Below, piece after piece: positions 54,187 to 62,587 of a DNA stretch of 64,000 nt (positions are counted from its first letter, which is position 1; the number at the start of each line of letters is the position of its first letter). The translations under genes were made by a program, and so were the position numbers. The DNA is taken from assembly GCA_964557855.1 (NCBI GenBank), contig CAZLBP010000003.1, positions 103,781 through 167,780 on the forward strand. Reading direction: 5' to 3'. A model generated the notes under the pieces. It had not been told where the DNA came from and searched no databases. It saw only the letters and a program-made list of their open reading frames with translations. The stretch is from JAJRZL01 sp964557855 (GTDB taxonomy: Bacteria; Zixibacteria; MSB-5A5; GN15; FEB-12).

Positions 54187-55497
54187 TTAATACCGCACCC
54201 ACCTTACGATTTCAGGCAACGTGGGGCGTTTGCCATACATAAGAATACCGATCCGAAAAATCTTGGCCGTCAGCCAAACCATCACCACCACCGTCAGACA
54301 CACCAGGATGAAACCCAGCGCGGCCTCCCCGACTATACCGCTGAACAGCGAGTACTCCGATAGCGTCGGCGCCACGAATATGACCCGCATGGTCATCATG
54401 GGCGGCGTCAGAAATGGGATCAACGACAGAACGATTGACACTGTCGAGTTCGGCTCCTGAATGATATACATGGCCAGTATAAGGGGCAGCACCAATGTCA
54501 AAGTCACCGGCATAACGAAGTTCTGAGCTTCTTTCTCCGAATTGACGATAGAGCCGATCAGCGCAAAAATCGTCGAAAAGAGCAGGTACCCGGAGATCAT
54601 GAAGAGAATAAAGAAGATAACTATAACCGGATTAAACAACACCCGATCTACCGAGGGACTGATATCGAGCGTTCCCTTCATGACATAGATCCCGGCGCCC
54701 ATAAGGAACCAGACTGCAATTTGCGTAAGAGTGGCGGCGCCCAGCCCCATCACCTTCCCGAACATGAGTTGAAAGGGACTGACGGACGAAATCAGGACTT
54801 CCATGATTCGGGAGTTTTTTTCCTCGATGACCGATCTCATGACCATCTGCCCGTAGCCGATCATCATGGCGAACATAATCAATATAAAAATCACGGCACT
54901 GAAGTACTTCACTTCGAACGGTACCGATTCCCCTTTGGCGTCGCGAATCGAGAGATCGATACGCCGGGTCAGATGAAGAACCGAATCCACCGAGAGATTG
55001 ACATTTGACTCATTCAACCGAACCGACGACAGAACATCGGATATGCGACGCTCGAAACGATTGAACGTCCGGAAATTGTCCGAATTTGTGACAACAAAGA
55101 CCCCGGTGTCGGACCGATGTGCTTTTGGTTTGAAGACGACGATGTACTTTAGCTGCTTTTCACTTATCAGGTGCGCCAGTGAATCGTGAACTTCCGTAAA
55201 CCGCGTCTCATCTAAAGGATCAATCTCAATCCGCGCCTGGACGTTGTAGTACGATGTCTCCTCATCATCGAGTTTGTACTGCTCAAGCGCTTTCGCAAAT
55301 CGTTCTCCCAGGTCGTTTGATGACTGGTCGATTACGGCCAATTGTTCGGTTTCGGAAGCCCCTCTCATAGCCAGCAACGCCGGCACGACGGCAATACCGG
55401 CCAGGAGCGCGGGGGTCAAAAGGACCCCCACCAGGAACGACTTCTTCTTGACCACCTGAGCGTATTCCCGCTTGAATATGACCCAGAACTTAGACAT
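54187..55497 (-). CDS. ABC-2 type transporter permease (NatB-like)
   Basis: A 436-residue membrane protein. One membrane helix near residue 25 (FLVGVLLTPALLAGIAVVPALL) is followed by an extracytoplasmic domain of about 150 residues and then five or six helices (VIFILIMFAMMIGYGQMVM, IMEVLISSVSPFQLMFGKVMG, LVLPLILAMYII). This is the layout of NatB/YhaP-type ABC-2 permeases. The ATG at 55497 has GAGGGG upstream and overlaps the ATPase gene by eight bases. The substrate is unknown; sodium or drug export is typical for the family. Confidence 0.88.
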   Translation of the reverse strand: MSKFWVIFKREYAQVVKKKSFLVGVLLTPALLAGIAVVPALLAMRGASETEQLAVIDQSSNDLGERFAKALEQYKLDDEETSYYNVQARIEIDPLDETRFTEVHDSLAHLISEKQLKYIVVFKPKAHRSDTGVFVVTNSDNFRTFNRFERRISDVLSSVRLNESNVNLSVDSVLHLTRRIDLSIRDAKGESVPFEVKYFSAVIFILIMFAMMIGYGQMVMRSVIEEKNSRIMEVLISSVSPFQLMFGKVMGLGAATLTQIAVWFLMGAGIYVMKGTLDISPSVDRVLFNPVIVIFFILFMISGYLLFSTIFALIGSIVNSEKEAQNFVMPVTLTLVLPLILAMYIIQEPNSTVSIVLSLIPFLTPPMMTMRVIFVAPTLSEYSLFSGIVGEAALGFILVCLTVVVMVWLTAKIFRIGILMYGKRPTLPEIVRWVRY

Positions 55498-56422
55498 TCG
55501 CGGGCCCCTCGGCCGTTTCATACTCGGCCGGATCGATTTGCGCCGTATCGATAAAGATGTCGTATAGTGACGGCTCCACCAGCTCGAATCGGCGGACCGT
55601 CACCTTGTCGGTTATAGCCTTCAGTATTTGATTGCTGTCCGCCCCGTCCTCGAGATCGACCTCGATGTAGTTCGTGAACTCCGTGACCTTATTCACGCCG
55701 GCCAATTCACCGATAAACCGCCCGTCACCGTCCATCTCGACCTGGATGGTGTTCTTGCCGAAGCGGGCTTTCACCTCGGACATGCGGCCGTCCAACACTT
55801 TCCTCCCCTGGTTTATCATGCAGATATGGTCGCAGAGTTTTTCCGCCTGCTCCATCACGTGGGTGGAAAAAAGGATAGTGCATCCGCCGCGCTTCAAGTC
55901 CAGTATGATGTTCTTCATAATCTCCATGTTAATAGGATCGAGCCCGGAGAACAGCTCATCGAGAATGATCATTTCCGGTTCATGGATAACAGTCGTAATA
56001 AACTGTAGCTTTTGCTGCATGCCCTTTGACAGCTCTTCTACCTTTCGCTTCTCGTAGCCGGTCAGTTCCATTCGTTCCAGCCACGGGCCGATGTGCGGTT
56101 TGATATTCTGTGGAGCACGTCCTTTCAATTCGGCCATGTACAGAATGACCTCCGTCAATGTCATCTTCTTGTACAGACCGCGCTCCTCGGGCAGATAGCC
56201 GACTCTGTTCTTAAACTCCGGGCCGGGCGGCTGGTCGTCGATAAGCACTTTCCCGGAATCAGGCACGGTGATATTCATGACCATCCGAATAGTCGTCGTC
56301 TTGCCGGCCCCGTTAGGACCGATTATGCCGTAGATGACGCCTTCCGGCACCGTCAGCGACAGATGGTCGACCGCTTTCGTGTCGCCGAATTCCTTGTTGA
56401 TCTGTTCCAATCGCAATTTCAT
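55490..56422 (-). CDS. ABC transporter ATP-binding protein (NatA-like)
   Basis: A 310-residue ATPase with Walker A GPNGAGKTTTI, signature LSKGMQQKLQF, Walker B MIILDELFSGLDP and the switch histidine in LFSTHVMEQAEK. A C-terminal extension of about 90 residues is typical of NatA-like subunits (DUF4162 type). The ATG at 56422 is preferred to an in-frame TTG four codons earlier. It is the first gene of a unit with the permease and probably the carboxypeptidase. The upstream side reaches a 100-N assembly gap within about 200 bases. Confidence 0.93.
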   Translation of the reverse strand: MKLRLEQINKEFGDTKAVDHLSLTVPEGVIYGIIGPNGAGKTTTIRMVMNITVPDSGKVLIDDQPPGPEFKNRVGYLPEERGLYKKMTLTEVILYMAELKGRAPQNIKPHIGPWLERMELTGYEKRKVEELSKGMQQKLQFITTVIHEPEMIILDELFSGLDPINMEIMKNIILDLKRGGCTILFSTHVMEQAEKLCDHICMINQGRKVLDGRMSEVKARFGKNTIQVEMDGDGRFIGELAGVNKVTEFTNYIEVDLEDGADSNQILKAITDKVTVRRFELVEPSLYDIFIDTAQIDPAEYETAEGPANV

Positions 56423-56571
56423 ATGCTTACCCAATATATACTGTTACGCTTGGTAAAATGTTCAGGCGCAATCGTCAACAAAAAGTGTAGCAGAGTATTA
56501 GGAATGTGTGAGGAGCGACGGCTATGTCGGGCCCAAAGTAGGCCGGGACTACTTATCAGCGCCAGATCGTG

Positions 56572-56781
56572 TGACCCGACACGCAACCACCTGCTATACG
56601 AAAAACTTGTGCCGAACGGGTCTTCANNNNNNNNNNNNNNNNNNNNNNNNNNNNNNNNNNNNNNNNNNNNNNNNNNNNNNNNNNNNNNNNNNNNNNNNNN
56701 NNNNNNNNNNNNNNNNNNNNNNNNNNTGACCCGACACGCAACCACCTGCTATACGAAAAACTTGTGCCGAACGGGTCTTCA
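56572..56781. other. 100-N assembly gap flanked by a 55-base direct repeat
   Basis: The gap is 56627-56726. The 55 bases directly before it (56572-56626) are identical to the 55 bases directly after it (56727-56781). The repeat begins tgacccgacacgcaaccacc and ends cgaacgggtcttca. Just after the second copy a hairpin cgggtct-tc-agacccg forms (56772-56787). The true sequence of the gap is unknown, and any open frame across it is meaningless. Confidence 0.97.
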
Positions 56782-56797
56782 GACCCGCCGGAACGTT

Positions 56798-57571
56798 TTA
56801 CATACCCAACATCCGCTTCATATTCATCGCGTTACTCGCAGCCTGACCCTCGTAGCAGTTGTTGAAGAAGACGTACGCCGCCTTCACTTTCCGCTTCGCG
56901 CTCAGATTCTTAAGCTTCTCCCACCACTCTTCCAACTCTTTGGGGGAATAGTCGTAGTCATACCGCAGCGGCCCGCCGTCCCACCACTGCTGCACGTTCC
57001 GACCGTGCAGGCGGATATAGGCCGTGTCGGTGGTCGCGAACAGATCCGGATCCAACAGTCCCGGCAATGGCGGTTCATCGACACAAACATAGCCGATATT
57101 CTCCGCCCGCAACCGATCGTACATATGGCGGTTGACCCAGCTCCGATAGCGGAATTCGACGAACAGTCTGTGCGGCTGCAGAGCCTGATTGCATAAACAG
57201 ACATAATCGAGAGCATTCTGATTGAACTTGAATGAATACGGAAATTGAGCCAGCAAACCGGACAGCTTGCCGGAATCCGCCAACGGCTCCAGCGCCCGGA
57301 GATACTGGTCCCGGTCTGACTCGAGGTTCTGCCGCTGATGGGTGAATGACTGCGGCACTTTGACGGTGAAGTCGAATCCGGGGGGCGCCTTCCTGGCGAT
57401 ATTATCCATAATGACCGGATGCGGGATGCGGTAATAGGTCGAGTTAATTTCGACCGTAGTGAAGTACTTGACATAATGATCCAGCATCTTGCCTTTGTCG
57501 ATATCACGGGGATAGAATGCCCCGCGCCAATCCTCGAAACTGTATCCCGATGTGCCTATGCGGATTTCCAT
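56798..57571 (-). CDS. DUF72-family protein
   Basis: A 257-residue TIM-barrel protein of the DUF72 (YecE-like) family, whose function is unknown. Typical parts are MEIRIGTSGYSFEDWRGAFYP, FTTVEINSTYYRIPHP, FTVKVPQSFTHQR, AYIRLHGRN and AYVFFNNCYEGQAASNAM. The ATG at 57571 begins the family fold; an in-frame TTG five codons upstream is less likely. It reads away from the dockerin gene region and ends just inside the assembly gap's flank. No metabolic partner is adjacent. Confidence 0.93.
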   Translation of the reverse strand: MEIRIGTSGYSFEDWRGAFYPRDIDKGKMLDHYVKYFTTVEINSTYYRIPHPVIMDNIARKAPPGFDFTVKVPQSFTHQRQNLESDRDQYLRALEPLADSGKLSGLLAQFPYSFKFNQNALDYVCLCNQALQPHRLFVEFRYRSWVNRHMYDRLRAENIGYVCVDEPPLPGLLDPDLFATTDTAYIRLHGRNVQQWWDGGPLRYDYDYSPKELEEWWEKLKNLSAKRKVKAAYVFFNNCYEGQAASNAMNMKRMLGM

Positions 57572-57862
57572 GCGCCGCTCAACCAATCTCCATGTCGATA
57601 TTAAAGGCGGGTGCAGACGGTATGTCTGCTATCCACTTGATGTGTTTTTGAGTAACACATTCCAGTCAACAAATCAATCAGAAAAGAAACAATGGCCACC
57701 CTGCTCCTGGGCCTGTTGAAAGACCCTGGTTGCTGTTGTGTCTGGTCTTGAGCCCGCGTCAGCGGGATTGTGACCCGACACCTGACTCGTTGGCAAGCAA
57801 GAGCGGCAGGTCACACGACTCCACTGACGTGGATTCGCAAGACCCGCCGCAACTGCCACATG
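57572..57862. other. Intergenic stretch with repeat fragments
   Basis: No gene is seen. It contains tgacccgacac (57771-57781), shared with the gap-flanking repeat, and ggccaccctgctcc (57694-57707), shared with the terminator at 57863-57894. It therefore looks like an accumulation of repeat debris and an old terminator copy. Confidence 0.5.
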
Positions 57863-57894
57863 AAACGGCCACCCTGCTCCAGCAGAGTGGCCGT
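57863..57894 (-). terminator. Terminator of the MopE-repeat gene
   Basis: Arms acggccac (57865-57872) and gtggccgt (57887-57894) pair perfectly, with a further ctgct/agcag stem inside. On the minus strand the stem is followed by ttt. It lies 28 bases past the stop of the gene at 57923. Confidence 0.75.
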
Positions 57895-57922
57895 AGTGCT
57901 CTTAAGATCGAACGCGATTGTC

Positions 57923-60223
57923 TCAACACGGAGGCGGAGCGGGGCCGCCACGGAAGAGATAATCTACGAGATAGGAGAGATCCGCCACGTCGATCGGACC
58001 ACCCGCGCCGGTGATACCGTCAACGTTGCCCTGCTCCAAACAGGGCGGCGCCGGACCACCGCGGAACAGGTAGTCGACGAGATAGGATAGGTCGGCCACA
58101 TCAATCGGGCCGCCCGCTCCAACAACATCATCGACATTCCCTCGAACTGTGCAGCAAGACGTGGTCGAGTCGACACCATCACAGTCCTGATCGATGCCGT
58201 CATCCGGAATCTCGGGTGCGCCGGGATAGATGGAGCCGTCGGTATCATCGCAGTCCGTGCTGTCGGCAACCAGCCCACAGGAAGGACAAGAACCGGACGG
58301 ACAGATCAGTGGACTAGCGGGATCGCCGTACGTATCGCTGTCAGTATCCGGATAACAAGTGACCGCGTCTGTACCGCTACAGTCCTGATCGATGCCGTCA
58401 TCCGGAATCTCTGTCGCACCCGGATTTATACCGGCATCGGTGTCATCGCAGTCCGTATTGTCGGCTACCAGGCCACAGGATGAACAGGAACCGGTAGGAC
58501 AAATGATCATGTTGGCCGGGTCACCGTACGTATCACTGTCGGAGTCGACATAGCACGTCACGGCATCGAAGCCGTTACAATCCTGGTCGATGCCGTCATC
58601 CGGAATCTCAGGAGCGCCGGGATAAATGGAAGGATTAGTGTCATCACAATCGACACTCGCCGGGAACAAGTCACCATCGGCATCGGGATCTTTGGTGAAA
58701 TCGAAGTATACATCTTGATCAGCGCCGTTGCGGCCGTCATTCCAGACGAAGGCAAAACCGTTGGCCGGATTGAAGTCGGCGTTGAGATAGTCACCGATAT
58801 ATAATTCGCCCGGGACAACCGGTCCCGGCGGGAGAGTCGAAGCGGCGGGGGTCGGCCCGGCATCACTGACTATGCCGTCGGTCCAGGTCATACCGCAGTC
58901 GGTCGAGAATGAAGCCCATGTCTCGACCCCGACAGTCGGGGCGCGGCGGCGATCATAGTAAATGACACAGATTTCGCCGGTCGCTATATCGACTTCAACC
59001 GAAGGCGCCCACTGATCGGCCATATTGCCGATTGGATCCTGATTAATGCGAATGGGCGGCATTGGCCAGGTCAGACCGCCATCGGGACTGGAAGTATAGA
59101 ATATGTCGGCGTCACCGCCGGGTCCCGCGCCGGCCCACACCAGATGTAGTGTCCCCGGACATAGCGGACCATTGTCATGAACCAGCGACACGCTACTGCC
59201 GGCAATCACGGGAGGTCCGCCCGGCAAATAGGGCGTAATCGGGGCAAACGGGAGCGGCAGCAACAAGGGTCCGGCGCCACCGGTCAAAGCGCCGAAAACA
59301 GGGGGCGCGGCGGCGGCCGGAGCCGGGTCGGCATCGACCCAGATGCCGGCGCCGTCAGCCCAGGCCACCCAGGTCCCGCCGGGCGGGATAACCGCTGTAC
59401 CGGCCGGACCGCAGACTTCGACCGCGGGACGATGCATTTGATGGCTCGGAGATATCACCGGCAACGGCCCCGGTGTCAACAAGACGGGCGGATGGAAGGC
59501 CGGGAAGGCAAACGGGGGGCCGACCCCCGGGTCATGTGTGTAGGCATACCAGATGTTGTAGACATCAGCCGGGTCGTTGTAAATGTTGCCGTCGCCGTTC
59601 GGGTCGCCGTCACCACCTTCGATGTACTCGATCCAGGAAAGATGTGCTGCGCCCACGCCGGGCGGCGGGTTGAACGGCCAGTCATCGACTTTGACAAAAG
59701 GAAAATCCACCCAGTTGATACCCGGTGCTCCCGCCATTATAGCACCGGTTGGCGATGGCGCTGGAAACGGAGCCCCGCCTCCGGGAGAAGCATTCATGAG
59801 AATGCCGCTTCCACCGAAATAGGGCGGCCAGCCGGCAGTCGTGTGACCGGTGGCGGCATAATAATACAGTCCGAACGGTGAGGCAGAAATGGTTGGATTC
59901 CATTCCGAAACAAAGGGCGCCGTCGGTGGAATCGTCCCCAGATTGACCCAAGAACCAGGAGCGCCGCCGGCCGGTGAAAAGGAATGCCCGACCAGTTGCG
60001 CCGAGGCGCCCGGGGCGACGAATTCCGTATATACGGAATAAACCTCTGCCGGGATCACCTCACTCCAGGCGGCGGATGGATTCAGATGCTCGACCGGCCC
60101 CGGCGCACCCGGATGCACGAATGCATTGGGCAGGGCCTGAACCGACCCGAACGTAAAACCAATTGTCAGGAGCAACCCGGCGCATAGTAGTCCGGTAGTT
60201 GCAGTTCTCAGTTGTGGAATCAT
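57923..60223 (-). CDS. Secreted MopE-repeat and dockerin-like protein
   Basis: A 766-residue exported protein with a signal peptide ending near SVQALPN. Residues of about 40-520 are a proline- and glycine-rich, sialidase-like region with BNR-type features (LVWAGAGPGGDADIFYTSSPDGGLTW; GNMADQWAPSVEVD). Three MopE-type putative metal-binding units follow at about 525-690, each with SVDCDDTNPSIYPGAPEIPD or a close variant and DDGIDQDC. The tail is two dockerin-like repeats with the same GGPIDVADLSYLVDYLFRGG block. Acidic repeats of this kind may bind calcium or copper. A minus-strand promoter lies about 135 bases upstream and a terminator follows, so it is a single-gene unit. Confidence 0.85.
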   Translation of the reverse strand: MIPQLRTATTGLLCAGLLLTIGFTFGSVQALPNAFVHPGAPGPVEHLNPSAAWSEVIPAEVYSVYTEFVAPGASAQLVGHSFSPAGGAPGSWVNLGTIPPTAPFVSEWNPTISASPFGLYYYAATGHTTAGWPPYFGGSGILMNASPGGGAPFPAPSPTGAIMAGAPGINWVDFPFVKVDDWPFNPPPGVGAAHLSWIEYIEGGDGDPNGDGNIYNDPADVYNIWYAYTHDPGVGPPFAFPAFHPPVLLTPGPLPVISPSHQMHRPAVEVCGPAGTAVIPPGGTWVAWADGAGIWVDADPAPAAAAPPVFGALTGGAGPLLLPLPFAPITPYLPGGPPVIAGSSVSLVHDNGPLCPGTLHLVWAGAGPGGDADIFYTSSPDGGLTWPMPPIRINQDPIGNMADQWAPSVEVDIATGEICVIYYDRRRAPTVGVETWASFSTDCGMTWTDGIVSDAGPTPAASTLPPGPVVPGELYIGDYLNADFNPANGFAFVWNDGRNGADQDVYFDFTKDPDADGDLFPASVDCDDTNPSIYPGAPEIPDDGIDQDCNGFDAVTCYVDSDSDTYGDPANMIICPTGSCSSCGLVADNTDCDDTDAGINPGATEIPDDGIDQDCSGTDAVTCYPDTDSDTYGDPASPLICPSGSCPSCGLVADSTDCDDTDGSIYPGAPEIPDDGIDQDCDGVDSTTSCCTVRGNVDDVVGAGGPIDVADLSYLVDYLFRGGPAPPCLEQGNVDGITGAGGPIDVADLSYLVDYLFRGGPAPPPC

Positions 60224-60357
60224 GTTTCTCCTTTCTGCGGATTGCCTGGTCTACAGAGACTCGATATAGTTATCTAACCGGGACCTGTTGCTACTTAGTA
60301 AAGTGTTCTGCGTTCGTTGTTACTATTGGTGAGGTCATCTCACCCTGATCATGACTA

Positions 60358-60386
60358 AATGTAACTAATTATCTTTGTTGTGTCAA
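60358..60386 (-). promoter_or_regulatory. Promoter of the MopE-repeat gene
   Basis: On the minus strand, TTGACA (60386-60381) and TACATT (60363-60358) are separated by 17 bases. It leaves a leader of about 130 bases before the ATG at 60223. The rest of the 60224-60534 interval shows no gene. Confidence 0.55.
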
Positions 60387-60534
60387 CGGTGTTTCTTGAG
60401 GAATCCACTACTCAATCTGTAGACCGACTGAATAGCAAACTTTTTGAGCCAACCCCTTGTTGTTCTAGTTCGGGAATCTGAGTTTCGACTCGACGAGATG
60501 TCCGGTCCCGACCTGTTGTTGGCCTCGGCCTCTG

Positions 60535-61149
60535 TTAGTGTGTCAGCCGCAGAAAATCAGACAGCAGGAATTCCACTCGGCCGATAAACGTCGACATGCG
60601 TGACATGACCGTGTAGCCGAATGTGGTGCCGAAAAACGCCATGAGGAAGTACGTGCCGATTTTGGCGGAGATGCCCATGGCGCCCTTATGCTCACGGGAG
60701 AAGTAGAAATATGACAAGGTCGTCAGCACACCCACCATAACGATAAGCGAACTCAGATCGAATACCCCTTCCGCCGTGATTAGCGGCTTCACGGTAGCGG
60801 ACATCTGTCGCAACGTACGGGCTTCCAGCATAGCCGGGATGGCCACTCCTGCGCCGGAACCGATCAGTACGGCGATCGCAATGCGAGACAGGGGTGAAGT
60901 CTTGGCATGGAAACGCCCGAACATCAGCAAGCCGAGAAGGAACGGCGCAATTAGTGCGAGTTGGCCCTGAGTGAACAGCGGCACAAAAAGCAGGTCCATC
61001 AAGGTGTTGGTCCAGGTGATAACCAGGAAGTAGCCGATCGACACGCCAATCAGGAGTGACTCGGCGATTTTGTAAACCGGGTTGTCCCGATAGAGAAAGC
61101 TCAGGATAGCCAGTGTCAGCAATCCGGCAACGAGTGTACCCCCGTCCAT
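60535..61149 (-). CDS. Multi-pass membrane protein, operon member 4
   Basis: A 204-residue protein with about six membrane helices (LVAGLLTLAILSFLY, IAESLLIGVSIGYFLVITW, LALIAPFLLGLLMFG, IAVLIGSGAGVAIPAML, SSLIVMVGVLTTLSYFYF, YFLMAFFGTTFGYTVM). The ATG at 61149 shares one base with the stop of the gene before it (TGATG); an in-frame TTG one codon earlier is unlikely. It is the last gene of a four-gene overlapping unit. No family is recognised with confidence. Confidence 0.72.
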   Translation of the reverse strand: MDGGTLVAGLLTLAILSFLYRDNPVYKIAESLLIGVSIGYFLVITWTNTLMDLLFVPLFTQGQLALIAPFLLGLLMFGRFHAKTSPLSRIAIAVLIGSGAGVAIPAMLEARTLRQMSATVKPLITAEGVFDLSSLIVMVGVLTTLSYFYFSREHKGAMGISAKIGTYFLMAFFGTTFGYTVMSRMSTFIGRVEFLLSDFLRLTH

Positions 61150-61967
61150 CAACCGCTCCTCTTCTTTTTCTTGCGCCGGGAGACGAAGTACAGCACGTTT
61201 CCAATTACGATCAGGACAATGACATACACGTGAGACAGTGACTGCGCCAGCATACCCCTCTTCCCCGCGCCCCCGCGATAAGTGAGCCGCTCATATTCCG
61301 CCGCGCCGCGCAGACCGCCAAACATCGCGTACAACTGCTCGGAGGCCAGATAAGGATCATACGTCGTTGCCATGGCGGCCGCCACCGCCGCCGACACGCG
61401 TACGCCGTATCGGCTCGCTCCATATTCGATCCAGTGAGTCGTTAAAGAACCGTCGGTAATGGAGATTACGCCGTCAATGTCGTCATAAGTTTCAACGCCT
61501 TTAAGGGTCGGTAGCTCTTCAAACACATTCCCGAGATAGTCCTCCGGATACGTGTCCGGTATCGATTCACCCATGGAGAGAATAGCGGCAATATACTGCG
61601 GCTTAAAACCAAGATAGACGTAGTCGTCCCCGTAATGCTTGCCGTACTCCTCCGCCGTCTTCGTCATCAAACGATAGCCGATGCCGGTGCCTTCGGCAAG
61701 AAGAGCCGTACCGATGAGCTTGATATTCCGGGAGAAGGCATGCCGCAGCACCGCCAGAGCGAGAGGACGTATCTCGGGCAACGAAGATGCTTCATGGTCG
61801 AACGACACGATCAAAACAGAACCCTCAGGCAATGACTCGATGTAGTCATAGAAACGCTGCGTTTCGGGAGTGACTTCTATCTCGAGACTAATGTTAACGG
61901 CCATGGCCGCGACAATCAGCACGAACAGACCGAGGAAAATCCAGTGACGGGATTCGAGCTGATTCAC
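61149..61967 (-). CDS. Membrane-anchored protein with a large soluble domain, operon member 3
   Basis: A 272-residue protein with one N-terminal helix (WIFLGLFVLIVAAMAVNISL), a soluble domain of about 200 residues, and one C-terminal helix (VYVIVLIVIGNVLYFV) followed by a lysine- and arginine-rich tail. The soluble part starts RFYDYIESLPEGSVLIVSFDHEAS and contains NIKLIGTALLAEGTGIGY, VYLGFKPQYIAAILSMGESI and SLTTHWIEYGASRYGVRV. The start is GTG at 61967 with GGGAGG six bases upstream, overlapping the previous stop. No known function; it could be a receptor-like component of a membrane complex. Confidence 0.72.
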   Translation of the reverse strand: MNQLESRHWIFLGLFVLIVAAMAVNISLEIEVTPETQRFYDYIESLPEGSVLIVSFDHEASSLPEIRPLALAVLRHAFSRNIKLIGTALLAEGTGIGYRLMTKTAEEYGKHYGDDYVYLGFKPQYIAAILSMGESIPDTYPEDYLGNVFEELPTLKGVETYDDIDGVISITDGSLTTHWIEYGASRYGVRVSAAVAAAMATTYDPYLASEQLYAMFGGLRGAAEYERLTYRGGAGKRGMLAQSLSHVYVIVLIVIGNVLYFVSRRKKKKRSG

Positions 61968-62587
61968 TTCTCGCCTCCCAGCCAGGTCCGTTCTATTCCG
62001 AGCAGCACGCGCAAGGAGGTTGTCAGTGACCCGAGACCGATTCCGATGAGAATCGCCCGGCGGGCCGACATCGACGGATTGGCTCGGACCCAGTCAGCCA
62101 TTTCGGCGATGAACGGCGGTGTCAGGCCTTCGATTGACGAGCGGCTAATGAGCGTCAGCATAGCTGCCGTCAGCAGCACGGCGGCCGGCAGGGAACGCGC
62201 CCGGAAGCCCCGAAACGAAGCGGAGGCGACGAAAAACGCCAGGAGGGCGAACACGGTCGATTGCATGGGGACCTGGACGTTCTCGAACATCCACATGAAC
62301 GGCGAATCACCTTTGATGCCCCACACAACAGCCAGGAAGGGCATGAGAAAGACGCCGACAAGCGAGACAGCGCGATAGGCTCTGTCTTCGCCCCGCGCAA
62401 TCGACTTGAGCGCAATACGCACGAAGCTGCTAACCCCGACGAGCAACGTGAAGGCAAAGATGATCTGCCAGTAATCGACGAGTATCGCGGAGTTAATAGA
62501 TCGGGCGGTAGGGTGGTTGGAGAAATACAGTGCGAACAACACGGCGCCGAATAGGAAGCAGACGATCTGCGGAACACGACGGTTCAT
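61964..62587 (-). CDS. Multi-pass membrane protein, operon member 2
   Basis: A 207-residue protein starting MNRRVPQIVCFLFGAVLFALYF, with about five or six membrane helices (IIFAFTLLVGVSSFVRI, VSLVGVFLMPFLAVVWGI, TVFALLAFFVASASF, AVLLTAAMLTLI). The ATG at 62587 shares one base with the stop of the DUF6754-like gene. The C-terminus (RRAILIGIGLGSLTTSLRVLLGIERTWL) is amphipathic. It is not recognised, and its gene order suggests a subunit of the same complex as its neighbours. Confidence 0.72.
   Translation of the reverse strand: MNRRVPQIVCFLFGAVLFALYFSNHPTARSINSAILVDYWQIIFAFTLLVGVSSFVRIALKSIARGEDRAYRAVSLVGVFLMPFLAVVWGIKGDSPFMWMFENVQVPMQSTVFALLAFFVASASFRGFRARSLPAAVLLTAAMLTLISRSSIEGLTPPFIAEMADWVRANPSMSARRAILIGIGLGSLTTSLRVLLGIERTWLGGEK

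Noticed and set aside
56508..56745. Open frames across the N run
   Set aside because: They exist only because unknown bases were read through; the gap has no sequence.
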